Below, one piece after another: positions 26,484-39,100 of a stretch of DNA of 64,000 nt. The notes under the pieces were generated by a model. It was not told the DNA's origin and did no database searches. It saw only the letters and a program-made list of their open reading frames with translations. The DNA comes from Owenia fusiformis. Its lineage: Eukaryota > Annelida > Polychaeta > Sabellida > Oweniidae. The translations under genes were made by a program, and so were the position numbers. The stretch lies in the NCBI GenBank assembly GCA_903813345.2, contig CAIIXF020000011.1:26342166-26406165 (forward strand), written 5' to 3'. Numbering within the stretch: the stretch's first letter is position 1; each line of letters opens with the position of its first letter.

Positions 26484-29400
26484 TTAAGTGTATACGTTTG
26501 TTAGATATCGCTGACGGCACGTATATTGTTGCATGACTATACATGCAATATCTTTTAGACACTCAAGTGTTTGTTCGTTTGTAAAATGCCATTCTTCCGT
26601 ACCAATGCCAAGGAGGTTTTTAACATTCATTTGGATATCCCATTCATAACAATGAGTATTAAGTTGTTCTCTGAATATGACATATTCATTTGAAGGGCAT
26701 TTAAGTAAAAAATGCTCCACATCTTCTTTTTCGTAGGTGTCACACAATAAACATGACAGTGATTTATTCTCGCTACCCCTATATTTGGAGTTAAGCGAAT
26801 GTTCATCCATAAGTAGTTTCACCATTATTTTGCACCCATTAAAAGCAACAGGAAAACGTCTTGCAACATTTCACCATATAACTGGCCTCAGTACCTCGAA
26901 ATTACCCATTCTAAAATAGCCTAGTCCATTGTACATGATCGATTTAAAGAATGTCGCTTGCATTTGAACCTTTGTTATTTGAGTGAACACAATGTTCTTC
27001 CACCTACTTTTGGGAATAATAGTGTTACAGTATAGCATATTTAAAATATGGTTATTCAAGTTGTATTTTCGTGATGTTTGTAGCATGCGCTCGATTGGCG
27101 AAAAAGTACAACTTCCCCTATTAATATGCAACATTTTTACAAATCTTGTGATGAACAGACATTTATATATGTTTGCGCTAGGGAGTTGCAATAAACTCCA
27201 AAGAAACATCATCCTTAGGAAGGCAATATAATATTCAACATCTATGAGGCCGATGGGTAAAGTCGAAACGGGGATACTAGCTGAGTGAGGTAGAGACTGG
27301 ATTCTACGCCCTATTTCTCTCTGTGTTTTCTCTAAAACATCTATGTCTTTCTGTTGGTAGTTAATAATTTGAGCACCGTATGTCATTGTAGGAATGGAGT
27401 ACGTTTTGTATATTTGACATGCGGATGTTGGGACTAGGCCTCCACAACCACTTCCAATACCGAGAAGCGCATTGTATTGTAATTTGCCCTTCTTGCATTT
27501 ATCTTGTACATAATCAGAGATATTGTTATTTGTTGAAATTGGAATTCCAACATGTTTTACATAGTCAGATTTTACGATTGATTTGCCTCCGATCTTAAGT
27601 TTCTGAGTGGCACCTAATTCAATTTTGCTATTAAAGACAAGAAATAAACATTTATCTGGATGGACTTCATATCGCCACTGATTACTGTGCGCATAGAGTT
27701 GATCTAGTAGTGATTGCATATTTTCGAAGGAGTTGGATAAGATGCACATATCATCAGCATATGCTGGACTTACACAGCTCAAGGAGCCTACATTGGCTCC
27801 CTTGTTACCTTTAATCATGGAATCGATTATATCAGCCATGTAGAGTTGGTAGAAGAGCATGGACAAGACACCGCCTTGATGTACACCTTGTAAAACTGGA
27901 AACAAGTCAGAACATTTCCCACCCACCAAAACTGAACAACAATAGCGTTTGTACAACATGTATAAAATTTTCCATATTATACCTTGAATTCCACAGTTAT
28001 AGAGTTTGACGAGAAGACCATCTATCCATACGGAATCAAAGGCTTTTCGGATATCTGTTACTGTTACCACAACCATTTTACCCTGTTCTACATTTTCAGA
28101 AATAGTTTCTTGTACAAGAAGTGATGTATGAATGGACGAGCATTTTTCGACTGCTGCCCCTTGTAATTTTGGAATAGCTTTTAGAACAGGTGCCTTTATT
28201 TGGACTAAAATAATATTGTCAAACAATTTCCGTAGCATTGTCATCAGCGTGATACCCCTAGAGTTGTCCTTAACGAGTGGATCTTTACCATTTTTTACGA
28301 GAGGAATCATTGTACCAATACAGAAGTTATTTGGAATATATGCTGACTGGAGTATTATATTGTAGATAATCGCAATTGTTTGGACCATGTCAACCCCTCC
28401 GAATTTCAAATGTTCCGCGCTGATTTGATCATAACCACATGCACGCTTAGAATTCAGAGCTTTTATTGCATTAAGGACCATATCAGTAGTGATTGTGAAA
28501 GCTGTACTGTCAACTGATATACTATTGAAAATCTTCTGAACTTTATTTTCAACTTCGACTTTAAAATCCTTATTAAACGTAGGTTTATCTAATGGGGTTG
28601 CAAGTTTTTCGAAATGATATTTCCACTGTTCTCTGATCTCATTTGCGTCAGTAATCAGATGACCATCATCAGCGAGTATTGGATTTACAGATTTCTTTGA
28701 TGATCTACGGTGTTTGTTAACCAGATACCAATAAAAACGTTGATCAGAATGTTCAGATTTATACAATTTTTCAAGTTCATCCTTTTCGTATTCTAATTGT
28801 GCAGCTTGATAAGCTTTAGAAAATATTTTCTTGGATTCTTTATATTCGATTCGCACCGGATCTGTAACATCGCGGGGTCTTCCCTGAGATACCCATGTGT
28901 GCCATTTTGTCTTTTTGTCTTTAGCCAAAGACGTTAACGTGGGGTTCCAGAAAGGCTTCACATATTTTAGGAATTTCTTCTTTGGTATATGATTGTTTGA
29001 CGACAACAATAAACTGTCAATTAGTTTATTAATAAAGAGGTCGATTTCTGCTTCATTTAAAGACCGATTAGAAAGAATAGCATTCAATTCAATTAAAATC
29101 TCATTACATTTTATTGAGACAGAGTTTGTGTAAGACTCATTGATTTCATCAATTGTAAGTTTATCCCATGAAAAACCTCTTGGAGCTTGAATATCAGGAC
29201 ATCGTTCGATCTGAGTATTTAAATTTAATGCTGTATGAATGGGAAGATGATCCGATGTGTTATCTGGTTCATCCTCAGAGATAGAACATGATACGACAGT
29301 GTTGCACAGAGAGTATGATATAATTACATGGTCAATATAACTAACATGGAGGACGTTGTTTCTAGCCATTTCAAAAGTGTGTTTTGGACCAGTTGTCAGG

Positions 29401-30128
29401 TCTGTCATGTCGACAGCGGTTAAGATATTTCTTTGCATAAACTCATATAACTTATATCCATTACTAGAGGGGGTGCCATGACCTCTGCACCCCGTAAGTT
29501 GACCTAGATTACTATTTACATCACCAAGAATAACCACACTACCATCCACTAAGGCTTCTTGGACAAAACGTTCTAGCAAGAAAAGAACATCGTCAAACAC
29601 ATCAATTTCACAATTTTGCTGAGGTAAGTAGACTGAAAATACATAAATGGGTGAGTTTACTACTACTGATATCTTTAAACAAACAATCCTGTCTGTTGTC
29701 ATCTTTTTAACAGGGATGACATAGTTACTTAACTCATTTCGCCAGAATATAGCAACACCACCGTTTCCCCAAACTTTACCACAGTTATAATCATTTAAGG
29801 AATCACTGCTAGTACTATAGCAACTAAAATCAGGATGGGCTGAATCGAGCTTAAACCTATTACAAGGATACAGCTTATGCTCTGAGAGAGCCAATATATC
29901 ACAATTTGACAGTAAATGTCTGATGTATATAGAAGATGCATTAAATCCTCTACAATTCCACTGTGTGAATCTTAAGTCGCTATTTAAATGCTGAGTTAAG
30001 GATGATTGAGCATTCATATTTGGTGGGACAAAATTGATATGGGCAAGAAAATTGCACAGCAGAAAACACAGATAAGTTGGTTTCATGAGATCCATTTTAA
30101 ACAGCAAAATGACGCTCATCATCGTCAA
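26484..30128 (-). pseudogene. LINE ORF2: APE endonuclease and reverse transcriptase, one in-frame stop
   Basis: The frame has 1215 codons with one TGA at 26871-26873 before the last 128 codons. The N-terminal endonuclease shows QWNCRG, SEHKL, GDVNSN and SDHLPI, so its catalytic residues look intact. The reverse transcriptase shows VTDIRKAFDSVW, GVHQGGVLS and AYADDM. The tail contains C..C..H..C (LLCDTYEKEDVEHFLLKCP), a zinc-binding-like motif common at LINE ORF2 ends. It performs target-primed reverse transcription of the element. Confidence 0.88.
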
Positions 30129-31029
30129 TAGTTTCGCCCCAGTTACTACGATTATAGTAGTCTACATAACGGCGGCCTGATTCGTATTTATCATAAGAAC
30201 GCCCGTGTTTGTAATCAATTATGGGTCTCTCTTTGAAAGGATTATCCCGCTGGCTGTTGAAATTGGAGCGTTGATTCGATCGACGCTGCCATAATCGGCA
30301 CCCGATTTCAGAGTCCGGCCAAAAATTGGTTGAAAGAATGGCCTCTGTTTGACATTCAGGGATATTTAGTTTGCACCCGACTTTATCGTCGCAAACACGA
30401 TTGTGTACGATTTCAGCTTTCATTATTCGTATTCCCTTATCCTCGGCATGACTAACAATCGCAGAACGGATTTCATCGTCTGTAACGTCTGGGTCTTTGC
30501 GGATATTACTTACATATACAAGTTTAAAATTCACTTCTTTGACACCCGTCAATTTAATGCGTTAATTCAATTCGTTGACCCTTTGGCTTAGACAGACGAT
30601 TCTTGTATCGATCTCTATTGCTCGAGTCGTTTCAGACTGATCGGTACCCAATGGTCTATCAGATGATATTTCTGGGAGAAAACTTGTCGTAGAGATTGTC
30701 TGTCTCGGAAAAGTGTCCGAAATGTTAGATCCGTACATAAATAGATCGCAAATATCGTTTAATGAAGAAACATCTTTATTCGCACCCTTCCGTACTTTCA
30801 GTGTAAGGATTGGGATCTCGCCTTGCTTGCGTCCAGCAATGGGGCCGAATTTGTCCAAGTAAATGTTGAAAAGTCTCTCTTTCGCATTTCCAAAGTATAA
30901 TACTCGCAGTGGTTCATAATCCTCGGGGGTCGTTACTTCCATAAATTCATTGATAATGGTATCCCTGTCCTCCTCTGATAATCTGGACAGAATTCGCTCG
31001 ATTAGATCCGTGTCAGGCGGAGCTGCCAT
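30097..31029 (-). pseudogene. LINE ORF1 with one in-frame stop
   Basis: A single 311-codon frame is interrupted by one TAA at 30562-30564. The N-terminal 155 residues start MAAPPDTDLIERIL. The second half (VNFKLVYVSNI.. to ..NFWPDSEIGCRLW) resembles the RRM-like ORF1 proteins of animal LINEs that bind the element RNA. A charged Arg/Tyr-rich tail follows. Confidence 0.7.
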
Positions 31030-31078
31030 ATTTCACGTCTGCTCGGCTCAAACACAATGCTAAATATATCTTGATGTA

Positions 31079-31845
31079 TAACTTGATGTGGATCAATCGA
31101 ACCCCTATATGAACAGATACATTTTGAAATATAACACTATGGAGGGTAAGCGTTTTATAGTTGATCACGAACACCATATGTGCAAAGTATTGTTATGATT
31201 TTTCGAATTTGGTGTTGGATAACGGTACTCATACCTTAATATGAGGCCTAAAATTGTCTGCTAGTTGGCCAGAGACCAATATTCTAGCAGAATTTGAGAA
31301 CAGAATCGATTTTTTCGTTCTCTGAAGGGCAAACAATGATTTAAAATCACTTTCAACCCTTCTGTGAGTATAAGAATGGTCATAAGAGGCCCGTGGAGGG
31401 CCATTAATAAAAGAAAGGCCTCTGAAATTCCGTCAAAATTGCAGATTATTTCTTCATTTTTTGCTAAAATTACATGATTTTGAGGGCCCGTATCTCACTG
31501 AAATTGCTGATTTTTTATTTTTACAGGCTAGACACACGTGTCGGGTCAACAGAAACAGTAAGCATGTGTGATTTTTAAATTGCTACATTGTAGCAATATT
31601 TATTTAAATACAGCTGTGGGGAAACTGCTATTTACTTAGATTTAGGCGAAAATGGCCAAATTTCAGTCAAAATCCTCGGGACATATGGCCCTTGTCGTAG
31701 ATTTAGTCAATGATGCAACTCTTAGGAGAAGGTGTGCCATATAGGGAATGAAAGCTGTTTGTCAGACCTGTGGTATTGTTCTAAATACCACCATAGTTGG
31801 CTTCTAGGGTACTTAGTATGCCACTATTTGGTATCTCTCCCTTTT
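31079..31845 (-). repeat. E module remainder, spacer S and partial second E
   Basis: taacttgatgtggatc continues the E module broken at 25652. E ends at about 31237 (..tactcatacc). S follows to about 31767, then a truncated E runs to actatttggtatc. This is a second, inverted copy of the E-S-E arrangement. Confidence 0.82.
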
Positions 31846-31849
31846 CAGA

Positions 31850-32235
31850 AATGAACGAAAGGCACGAACGAATTAAAAGTATTTACGAACAAAAAACGAA
31901 CAAACCCTCGCACGGACGCACGCACGAACGAACGCATGCACGAATAAATGCACGAACGAATGAACTGTCGGACGAACGTGCCACGCACACTAGAACGGTC
32001 GGACAGACCCACGAATGAACGGTCGGACGGACGCTGCCACGAACGGACGGTTTGATGATCGCACGAACGGACGATTTGACCGTCGCACGGATGGAAGATC
32101 TGACGAATGCACGCATGAACGAACAAACGGTCAGACGAAGGCACGCATGAGCGAACGAATTTTGAACAAACGCTCCCACGAACAAAAGGAAGGTCGGACG
32201 AACGCACGCACGAACGTACGGTCGGAAGAACAAGC
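31850..32235. repeat. Degenerate ACGA/ACGG tetranucleotide array
   Basis: About 390 bp of gcacgaacgaacg-type words with scattered substitutions. Long frames on both strands here (R/T/N-rich or S/V/R-rich) are artefacts of the repeat. Confidence 0.85.
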
Positions 32236-33224
32236 AAGCCAATTGAATATATATGACCTCAGAAATATATTCCTTGGAACATATAATTATGTAGAATTTA
32301 CATTTAACTGTACACATGTAAATGTACAAAGTCTATTTAGTTAACTCGTGAGTATGGACGGTAAATCGCGATTTTTCTCAGAAATTTTCAGGATCACGAT
32401 TTTCAAATTTTCAATCGATTGATCATTTTTCTAGGCTCATTCAAAGTTCAAAACTTTGATTGACTGTACAATAATATTGTATTTCAGATACATTGTCTTT
32501 GAAATTGATGTACATTAGAATTTTATATCATTTTGGCAAATTCTGTCCATGCCCTTGTTCAATTGTCCACTTTCTGTCCATAGACAAGAATTTGCATTTT
32601 CGGGAGTGTAAAATTGGTTGTTTTGAATGGCGCCCCTTGTTTTTTCATCTGCCCCTTGTGCAGAAAGTTACTGAAACCACTGGGTAGGGTACCCGGAGCA
32701 AGTGACATTTACCTGCTGGTTGTCATTATATTTTATTTTTACGTTGTTTATTTTCTTTCTTGGCGCAGCTGTTAATTGATTGAATTATTCTGGGTCGCTA
32801 GCTTACCTCCTTCGTTTGTCCATATTTTCAACATTATCTTTATTTTCTTGATAGGTCTTACATGACAACAGCTTTACGTTATAAGATTGTGTCATCTTTG
32901 AACTCTGGGATTATTTTAATCAACTTCCTATAGCATTACTCTTTGTTGATTTTCTGGTCAACTTGTACAACATTAACTAGCAGAATTTCGGAAATGTTCA
33001 TGAAAACAACGAAGATCAATTTCCCCCCAAAACATTTGTAATTTAAATAAGAACAAATAAAAAATATTGTCGGAACTCTCGCCGATCTAGAAACTACTAC
33101 TTTACTCTTGTGGGCCCAGACCTGGTTTGGTGGTCTGGAGGTACAGTCGATAAGAAACACACAAGAATGGATTAACGTTTATCACATATATTAACAACAA
33201 ATATTACAGTAAAATAACAAAATG
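32236..33224. other. No recognised feature
   Basis: AT-rich sequence with short frames only and no domain, repeat arm or splice-linked exon that I can support. Confidence 0.4.
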
Positions 33225-33795
33225 TCTCTTTTAGCTCCAATTATCTCCAAAATCACTCCAAATCACAAATGTCTCTGATTATCTCTGATTGTCTCTAATT
33301 ATGGTAGTGTAACTCTCTCTCTCTCTCCTCTGATCTCCACTTGCGGTAGCGTGACTCTATCTCTCTCTCAATCTTCTCCTCTTCTCCAGCTCTCAAAGCT
33401 CTGGCTAACTTCTACTCCACTTCTCTAGGAGGGATTCTCCAACTCCGGGATACTTCACTTCTCCAGGAGGAATTTTCCAACTCCGGGATACTTCACTTCT
33501 CCAACTCCGGGAGGACTTCTGCTCTGTTTCTCTGGACTCTCACTCCGGCTTCTGGACTCTCACTCCAGGTACTTCTACTCTTCTTCTCCAAGTAACTCTT
33601 CCACTTCTCCGGACTCTCACTCCGGCTTCTGGACTCTCACTCCAGGTAACGTCTTCTCTTCACTGCTACTCCTCTTCTCCAGGAGGACTGTCTCCTCGTC
33701 TACTGCTCCGGACTCTCACTCCGCTCCGGGTATTTCTTCTCTTCACGGCTACTCTCAAGAACTCTACTTCACAAGATCTCCTCTACTCTGGGCTC
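33225..33795. repeat. C/T-rich minisatellite
   Basis: The plus strand is strongly pyrimidine-rich, with imperfect repeats of ggactctcactccggcttct and ttctccaggagga. No gene is seen. Confidence 0.75.
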
Positions 33796-34984
33796 TCACA
33801 GCTCCTCTCCTGAGTGTCTTCTGAGGGTTTGATCAAGATCGCTTGATACCCGGGAGGCTTCCTTGGGTTATGAATAATTCTTAACCCAGGATTGCTCCTT
33901 TGACCACAACGACCTATCACTGGCTGACGTAACAACTGGGACCCAATCACGTGACTGATCACGTGACCACGGCACAATGCAACAGCTTACAAGTGGGGGG
34001 GGGGTTAATCTCGCTTCTGAATCACTCAGCAACATAAGCACACGCCAGAAAGAACGAAACAATGTTCTACTTTTCCCAAATAATCGTCACTATATATCTC
34101 AACTGCCTGGAATGTATCTAACGGATGATTCTACAAATGTAGGTCAACACTTACATCAAAGTTGTCACGAACTTTTCATCAGCAAATTCCTGCCTTTAAC
34201 CTCCAATAGGTCTCGCAAGACTTCTTCTAGTATTGCTCAACAACATAACACATCTGCTTGAACACTTTAATTGACTTAACTCAGTCTCTAGATGCCACAA
34301 TATCCACTTTTCCAGGAGCGATTACATCTTCTGCATGCCGTCAGCCATCTTGAACGCATGTACCAATTCACCGAGAGGGGTCTATCAATTGCTCAATACA
34401 TCAATACATCGCGTGACGTCATTTCTATGGACTCTCCATGGCTATCCCATTACAACTTCCGGTACACTAATCAATTAGCGAACGTCAGTGGCACCAAATG
34501 TTCGCACTTTTACTCCATAATTACATCAATTCAACAAGTCCAAATCATCATAAAAATCTCACAAATAAACGCCAATAATGCTAATAAAACACAGTGGGAG
34601 TTTCCTAAAAATTCCCACAATATGTATCCTCCATTTTCACATATTGATAGATTTCTTTAAATATAAATTGTGTGACGTAAAAAGTGCCCCGCCTACAAAA
34701 AAGTCAAGTTACCACAGTAACCCTTATATTTGGCAAATCAAATAAGAGATCCTGATATTGAAGGATTCAATCGGGAAGTATTTTTTATAAATTGTGTGAA
34801 AATTTCATGAGAGAATATCAAAAATCTTTGAAAGGAGAGCATTTTCCATGAACTTGTTCAACGACCTGGTATATAAATACTAATTTATTATTATTAATTA
34901 GTTACCTGAAGAATAAAAGTGAAACCGATAGTGACTGAATTAATTCTTCTGTTATTTTCTGTTTTATGATAATTTTATATAAAA
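33796..34984. other. No supported gene
   Basis: Several short plus-strand frames (33977-34261, 34292-34660) match no family I know. Composition is unlike the flanks. Confidence 0.4.
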
Positions 34985-36110
34985 TATATATGTATATTAA
35001 ATTGCAGCTAATTATGCAAAACCTCGGCAATTAGCTAATTCAAATCGATTGTAATTGTGTATATTAGAAATAAATTGATAACATGAAAAAAAAAAATTGA
35101 AGTGCATGCATTTTATTTGATTTTCAACACAAAACGCTATAATCATAAAAACAGGATACATGTGGAGTTACATTCACAATATAAAATTTATTTCTTTTTC
35201 ATCTTTACAGCGCTATTATCAAATAAAAACGCTATCTGTGTATACAAATCTGACGCTAAACTATGAATAAAGAGTTAAAGATGTTCAATATTTGAATAGA
35301 ACAGACAATGTTGTTTTTACTTAAAAATTTATCACTTTAATTTCATAACTACTTACACAATAAGCATACACTCTCGTTCAATATGGAAACCTGTTTCGGC
35401 CTTTTTATATTTGCATCATTTCCCCAAGACCTGCACTGAAAACAAATATTTTAAATCTTTATTAATTACTCTAAAGGTTTTAATAATGTATTCACAGAGT
35501 CGGTTTATGTTAGGTAGAAGGAATCATGATTCTAATTTAAACAGACAAAAATAGAAATTGGTGCATCATTGCAAATTGAATAATGATTTTGCTAGTGAAG
35601 TTTGACAAGTAAGCTTCAGTTAATCCTTCCAAAAACAAGAATCAAAACCACATTTCAAAATCATAGAAATGAACCGGTGTTAAGGGGTAGGAGGTCTGTA
35701 TCAAATTATGGTCCTACTCTTCATTGATTTATATGGTGACCCCTTTTCCTTATTATCTTAGACACAATTAGGGCCAGAAAGGGCCGTTAAGAAAGGGGAC
35801 CATAATCCCCGGGGAACCATAATTTCTTTCGAGCGTTAAACGTTCGAAACAGTGTCTCCAAAAGTATGATAGGTAGTGTTGTGTTTTCAACAGTTAAGAA
35901 TATAAAATCATTCAGTCGCGGAGAGCTGAGCTTAGATAGACGACTTGTTCTGAATAGTCATTATAAGATGAGAGTTCTCTATGTATATGTGACGTTGCAG
36001 CTTATATTCTGTGGTATTCATCTAACCGAAAGTCACCTACATTATAGAAAGCACAATGAAACCAACTGTGAGTAAAAACAGATTACCAGATTTAAAAAAC
36101 TGAAACAAGG
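34985..36110 (+). repeat. Duplicated 5' region of the cupredoxin gene (pairs with 18650-20450)
   Basis: This copy of the duplicated upstream sequence leads directly into the full 9-exon gene. It shows the uninterrupted target site (ttcataactac near 35344) of the MITE present in the other copy. Confidence 0.8.
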
Positions 36111-39100
36111 TAAGTTAAAATTGGAAAATCCAAAAAGATGGACTAACGTCAATCAAAATCATTTTTAAATTCAATTTATCATGTATTTTATCCGATACAG
36201 AGATATGACAAGGACATATTGTGACATGTGTAGGTTCTACGTTATGCTTCATCTCTTATAATGTACCATATGTGTAGCTTAAACCTCTGTCAAATGATTT
36301 GAAAAATATTGTAAATGTAGTTAAAGGTGCAACAATTAGGGTAGATGGTCCATTCAACGATCATGGACCAGTGTCAAAATATATCTAAGTTTGGATATGA
36401 AGACTAACATATATTTTTATTATCTCGAAAGAAACCCCTGAACATCATTCAGCTGAAACGTGGTGGAACTTAAAAAGCTATAAGTGGGACTTCCTTTATA
36501 GACGCTTTTTCTTAATGCTGAAATTGATACATGTAGTTTATTGTATTGTATTGTATTGTAAAATTTTATTAAAGTGTCATGGGTTATATAATAAATACAT
36601 GTATAAAATAATTACATCATATATAAAATATCACCAAAATATACAATTATACAATTAACCCCAGACCGATAACGGCCTATAGGACACTGGGGACATTACC
36701 TAAACAGGTGATGTTCCCTAATCTTCAGCATTTGGCCACAGGCTTTTGCCACATATATAAAAATCCTATCATCAGACATCAATGTATTGAATTTATCATT
36801 GAGTTTATCAATATATTTTAAGAAAATGGTTATGCCAAAGAAAATGTTAGCCACATGTTGCCCTGATAGCACAGAAGTATAAATTTTCGAATTTCTCTCT
36901 ACAGGCCTTGTTGCCCCTTTAATTCTATATTCGGGAAAATTAGCAGATGGCAGTCACAACAGTCTTGTTTGATATTGTCAGCATAGATGAAAAGACACAA
37001 AATCAACCTAAAGCAAACACGAATCAATGCTTCGGATTTTCTGAATTCTTGAAAAATCACACATCGTGAACAATCATGAACATTGCAAGATGCATACTTT
37101 TCTTTCTCTGGAATGTAATGTTTATCACTAAAATGGTTATGTCTGTGTCAAATATCTTTGGTTAAAATGAATAGTATGAAGTGAGAAAGTTGGCATGTCG
37201 TAAAAATGAAGGTCTGTCTTGCATGTGTCAGTGTTTTAATCTACCCAGCCCCCACCACCCCCCAAGGGATTAAAGGATTAAAAAATCAGAAAAATGTTTG
37301 AAAATTAATAATAATACATTTACACATTATATGTTTACACAGTTTGGTATTATGGAAAATATTACTTCCTGCGAAAGCTATTTGGATTTTGATATAATAG
37401 CTTTCCCACGGAGCATTTGGACAGCTGAAAGATTGTGACCTTTGAAATCGAATTAAGTCGATCCGCGGCTTACTTTTGGTCTCTAACTGTGTCTTACATC
37501 AGTATCATCAATCCGTGTAAGTATTAGAGCGCTGAAATACTTCTTTTTTTCGATCAATACTTGTAAATTGTTCATCGAGTGGATGTTTTTTAGACCTATT
37601 TCCAATATGGCGGTTTGCTAGGAGCGAGATACGCAACGAACGAAATGAATTTTGAGAATTAGTTAGGTTCGGACAACCTCCGGAGATTTACGAAAATGTC
37701 CGAGCAGACAACGCCATATTGGAATTTGGCAGTAAAAACATTAACTCGACTAACAATTACAAGTCTTAGCTTGATAGAAAAGGAAGTACTTCAGCGCTCC
37801 AATACTTACACGGATTGATGATACTAATGTAAGACACAGTTAGAGACCAAAAGTAAGCCGCGGATCGACTTAATTCGATTTCAAAGGTCACAATCTTTCA
37901 GCTGTCCAAATGCTCCGTTTGAGAGCCATAAGTTTCAAAATCTAACATGGCTCTCGAAGTGAGTAAGGAAAATACCATTTGGCAAAAATATAAACACTTA
38001 TTGTTTAAAATATTAAGCTTGTAGGAAAATACATTAATAAACTCAATCAATGTTGACAAACCGAATGATAATACCTTAGCATCGGTGCATAATAGCTAAA
38101 ACATTTTATTCTTCTGTACGTCCATAGGCAATATAATGAGTTGAAACATTAGCGGAAAGTAAGGGATCGATAGCAACGAAGAATATGCCTAAGGTTGCAG
38201 TCGCTAAATCGACATTGTATTTTTATTTCAGTGTGTTCGTCTGTAAGAGGTGATTCAACGGTGACTTGGAGCTACAGGAGTGATGGAAAGAAAGAATATG
38301 AGGCACTGTGTGTTAGTCAAGGTGATACAACCACCTATTCTATATCACCTAAATACCACTAACATTGAGATTGTGTTGTCATTAGTTTGTATTGTCAGTT
38401 TAATCGGAACGCTACATACGAATATGTTCGTGATGTTGCATATGAGCTTTCAATAAAATAAGTCTGCAATATATATTTTGCAAAACATATATCTTATTTA
38501 ATGTCGAATTGCTCTATCATTGAACATTGTGTTGAACAATGATGAACCGCAACTCAAATAGATACGAGTCATTTGTGTACATACACATTTATTAATTCAT
38601 CTGTTATTATTGATTTGTTTTATATTATTAAGGCTCAACGATTACATTCGAGTTTTCGTCTGGCCATAACGTTGACAAACTACCAGACGAGACTGCGTAT
38701 GATGGGTGTGATACGACAAATGGCAATTTCGAGGAAAGCCCCAAAGTGTATACAATGAGCAGCCTCAAGACATATTATTTTGCATGTGGCATTTACTCGC
38801 ATTGTGAAATAGGTGGTATGCGAATCAAGATACATGTTGTTCCAGGTATAATTCCCATTCTTAAAAACACCAAGCCCGCCATAGTAAGGCCTGTTTGCTT
38901 TTTCTGATCTTCTAATGCCTCAAATATAAAGTATTTTCATGACAAACGTTTGTCTAGCTATACGCCTCTGTGACCCTACCCCCTCTACTTGACTACACAC
39001 CTTATCACTTTTGTGGTAGGGGAGGGGGGGAGTCACAAGGGATTGAAGCTAGACTAGACCAAAGCACTCATCTTTTAATCTCTGAGTGAGCCAAGGTCCC

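Larger units (their letters stand above)
25653..31078 (-). mobile_element. Nearly full-length APE-type LINE inserted in an E module
   Basis: The 5' end is near 31078 and the 3' end near 25653, with a short ATGT-type simple repeat as tail. ORF1 (30097-31029) and ORF2 (26484-30128) overlap by 32 bp. The 3' UTR is about 830 bp. Both ends are defined by the interrupted E module. Each ORF carries only one in-frame stop, so insertion is recent. The clade (I/Jockey/CR1 group) is not resolved by eye. Confidence 0.85.

Noticed and set aside
31797-32344. Overlapping long frames on both strands (73-148 codons)
   Set aside because: They are translations of the ACGA/ACGG array, with biased R/T/S/V composition and no domains.
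33977-34660. Two plus-strand frames as a host gene
   Set aside because: Composition and lack of motifs or splice partners give no support.
33000-34700. Possible LTR-type fossil (a short TG..CA-like stretch near 34497-34619 next to a primer-site-like TTTGGTGCC on the minus strand)
   Set aside because: No second terminal repeat and no gag/pol-like frame could be seen; the match may be chance.
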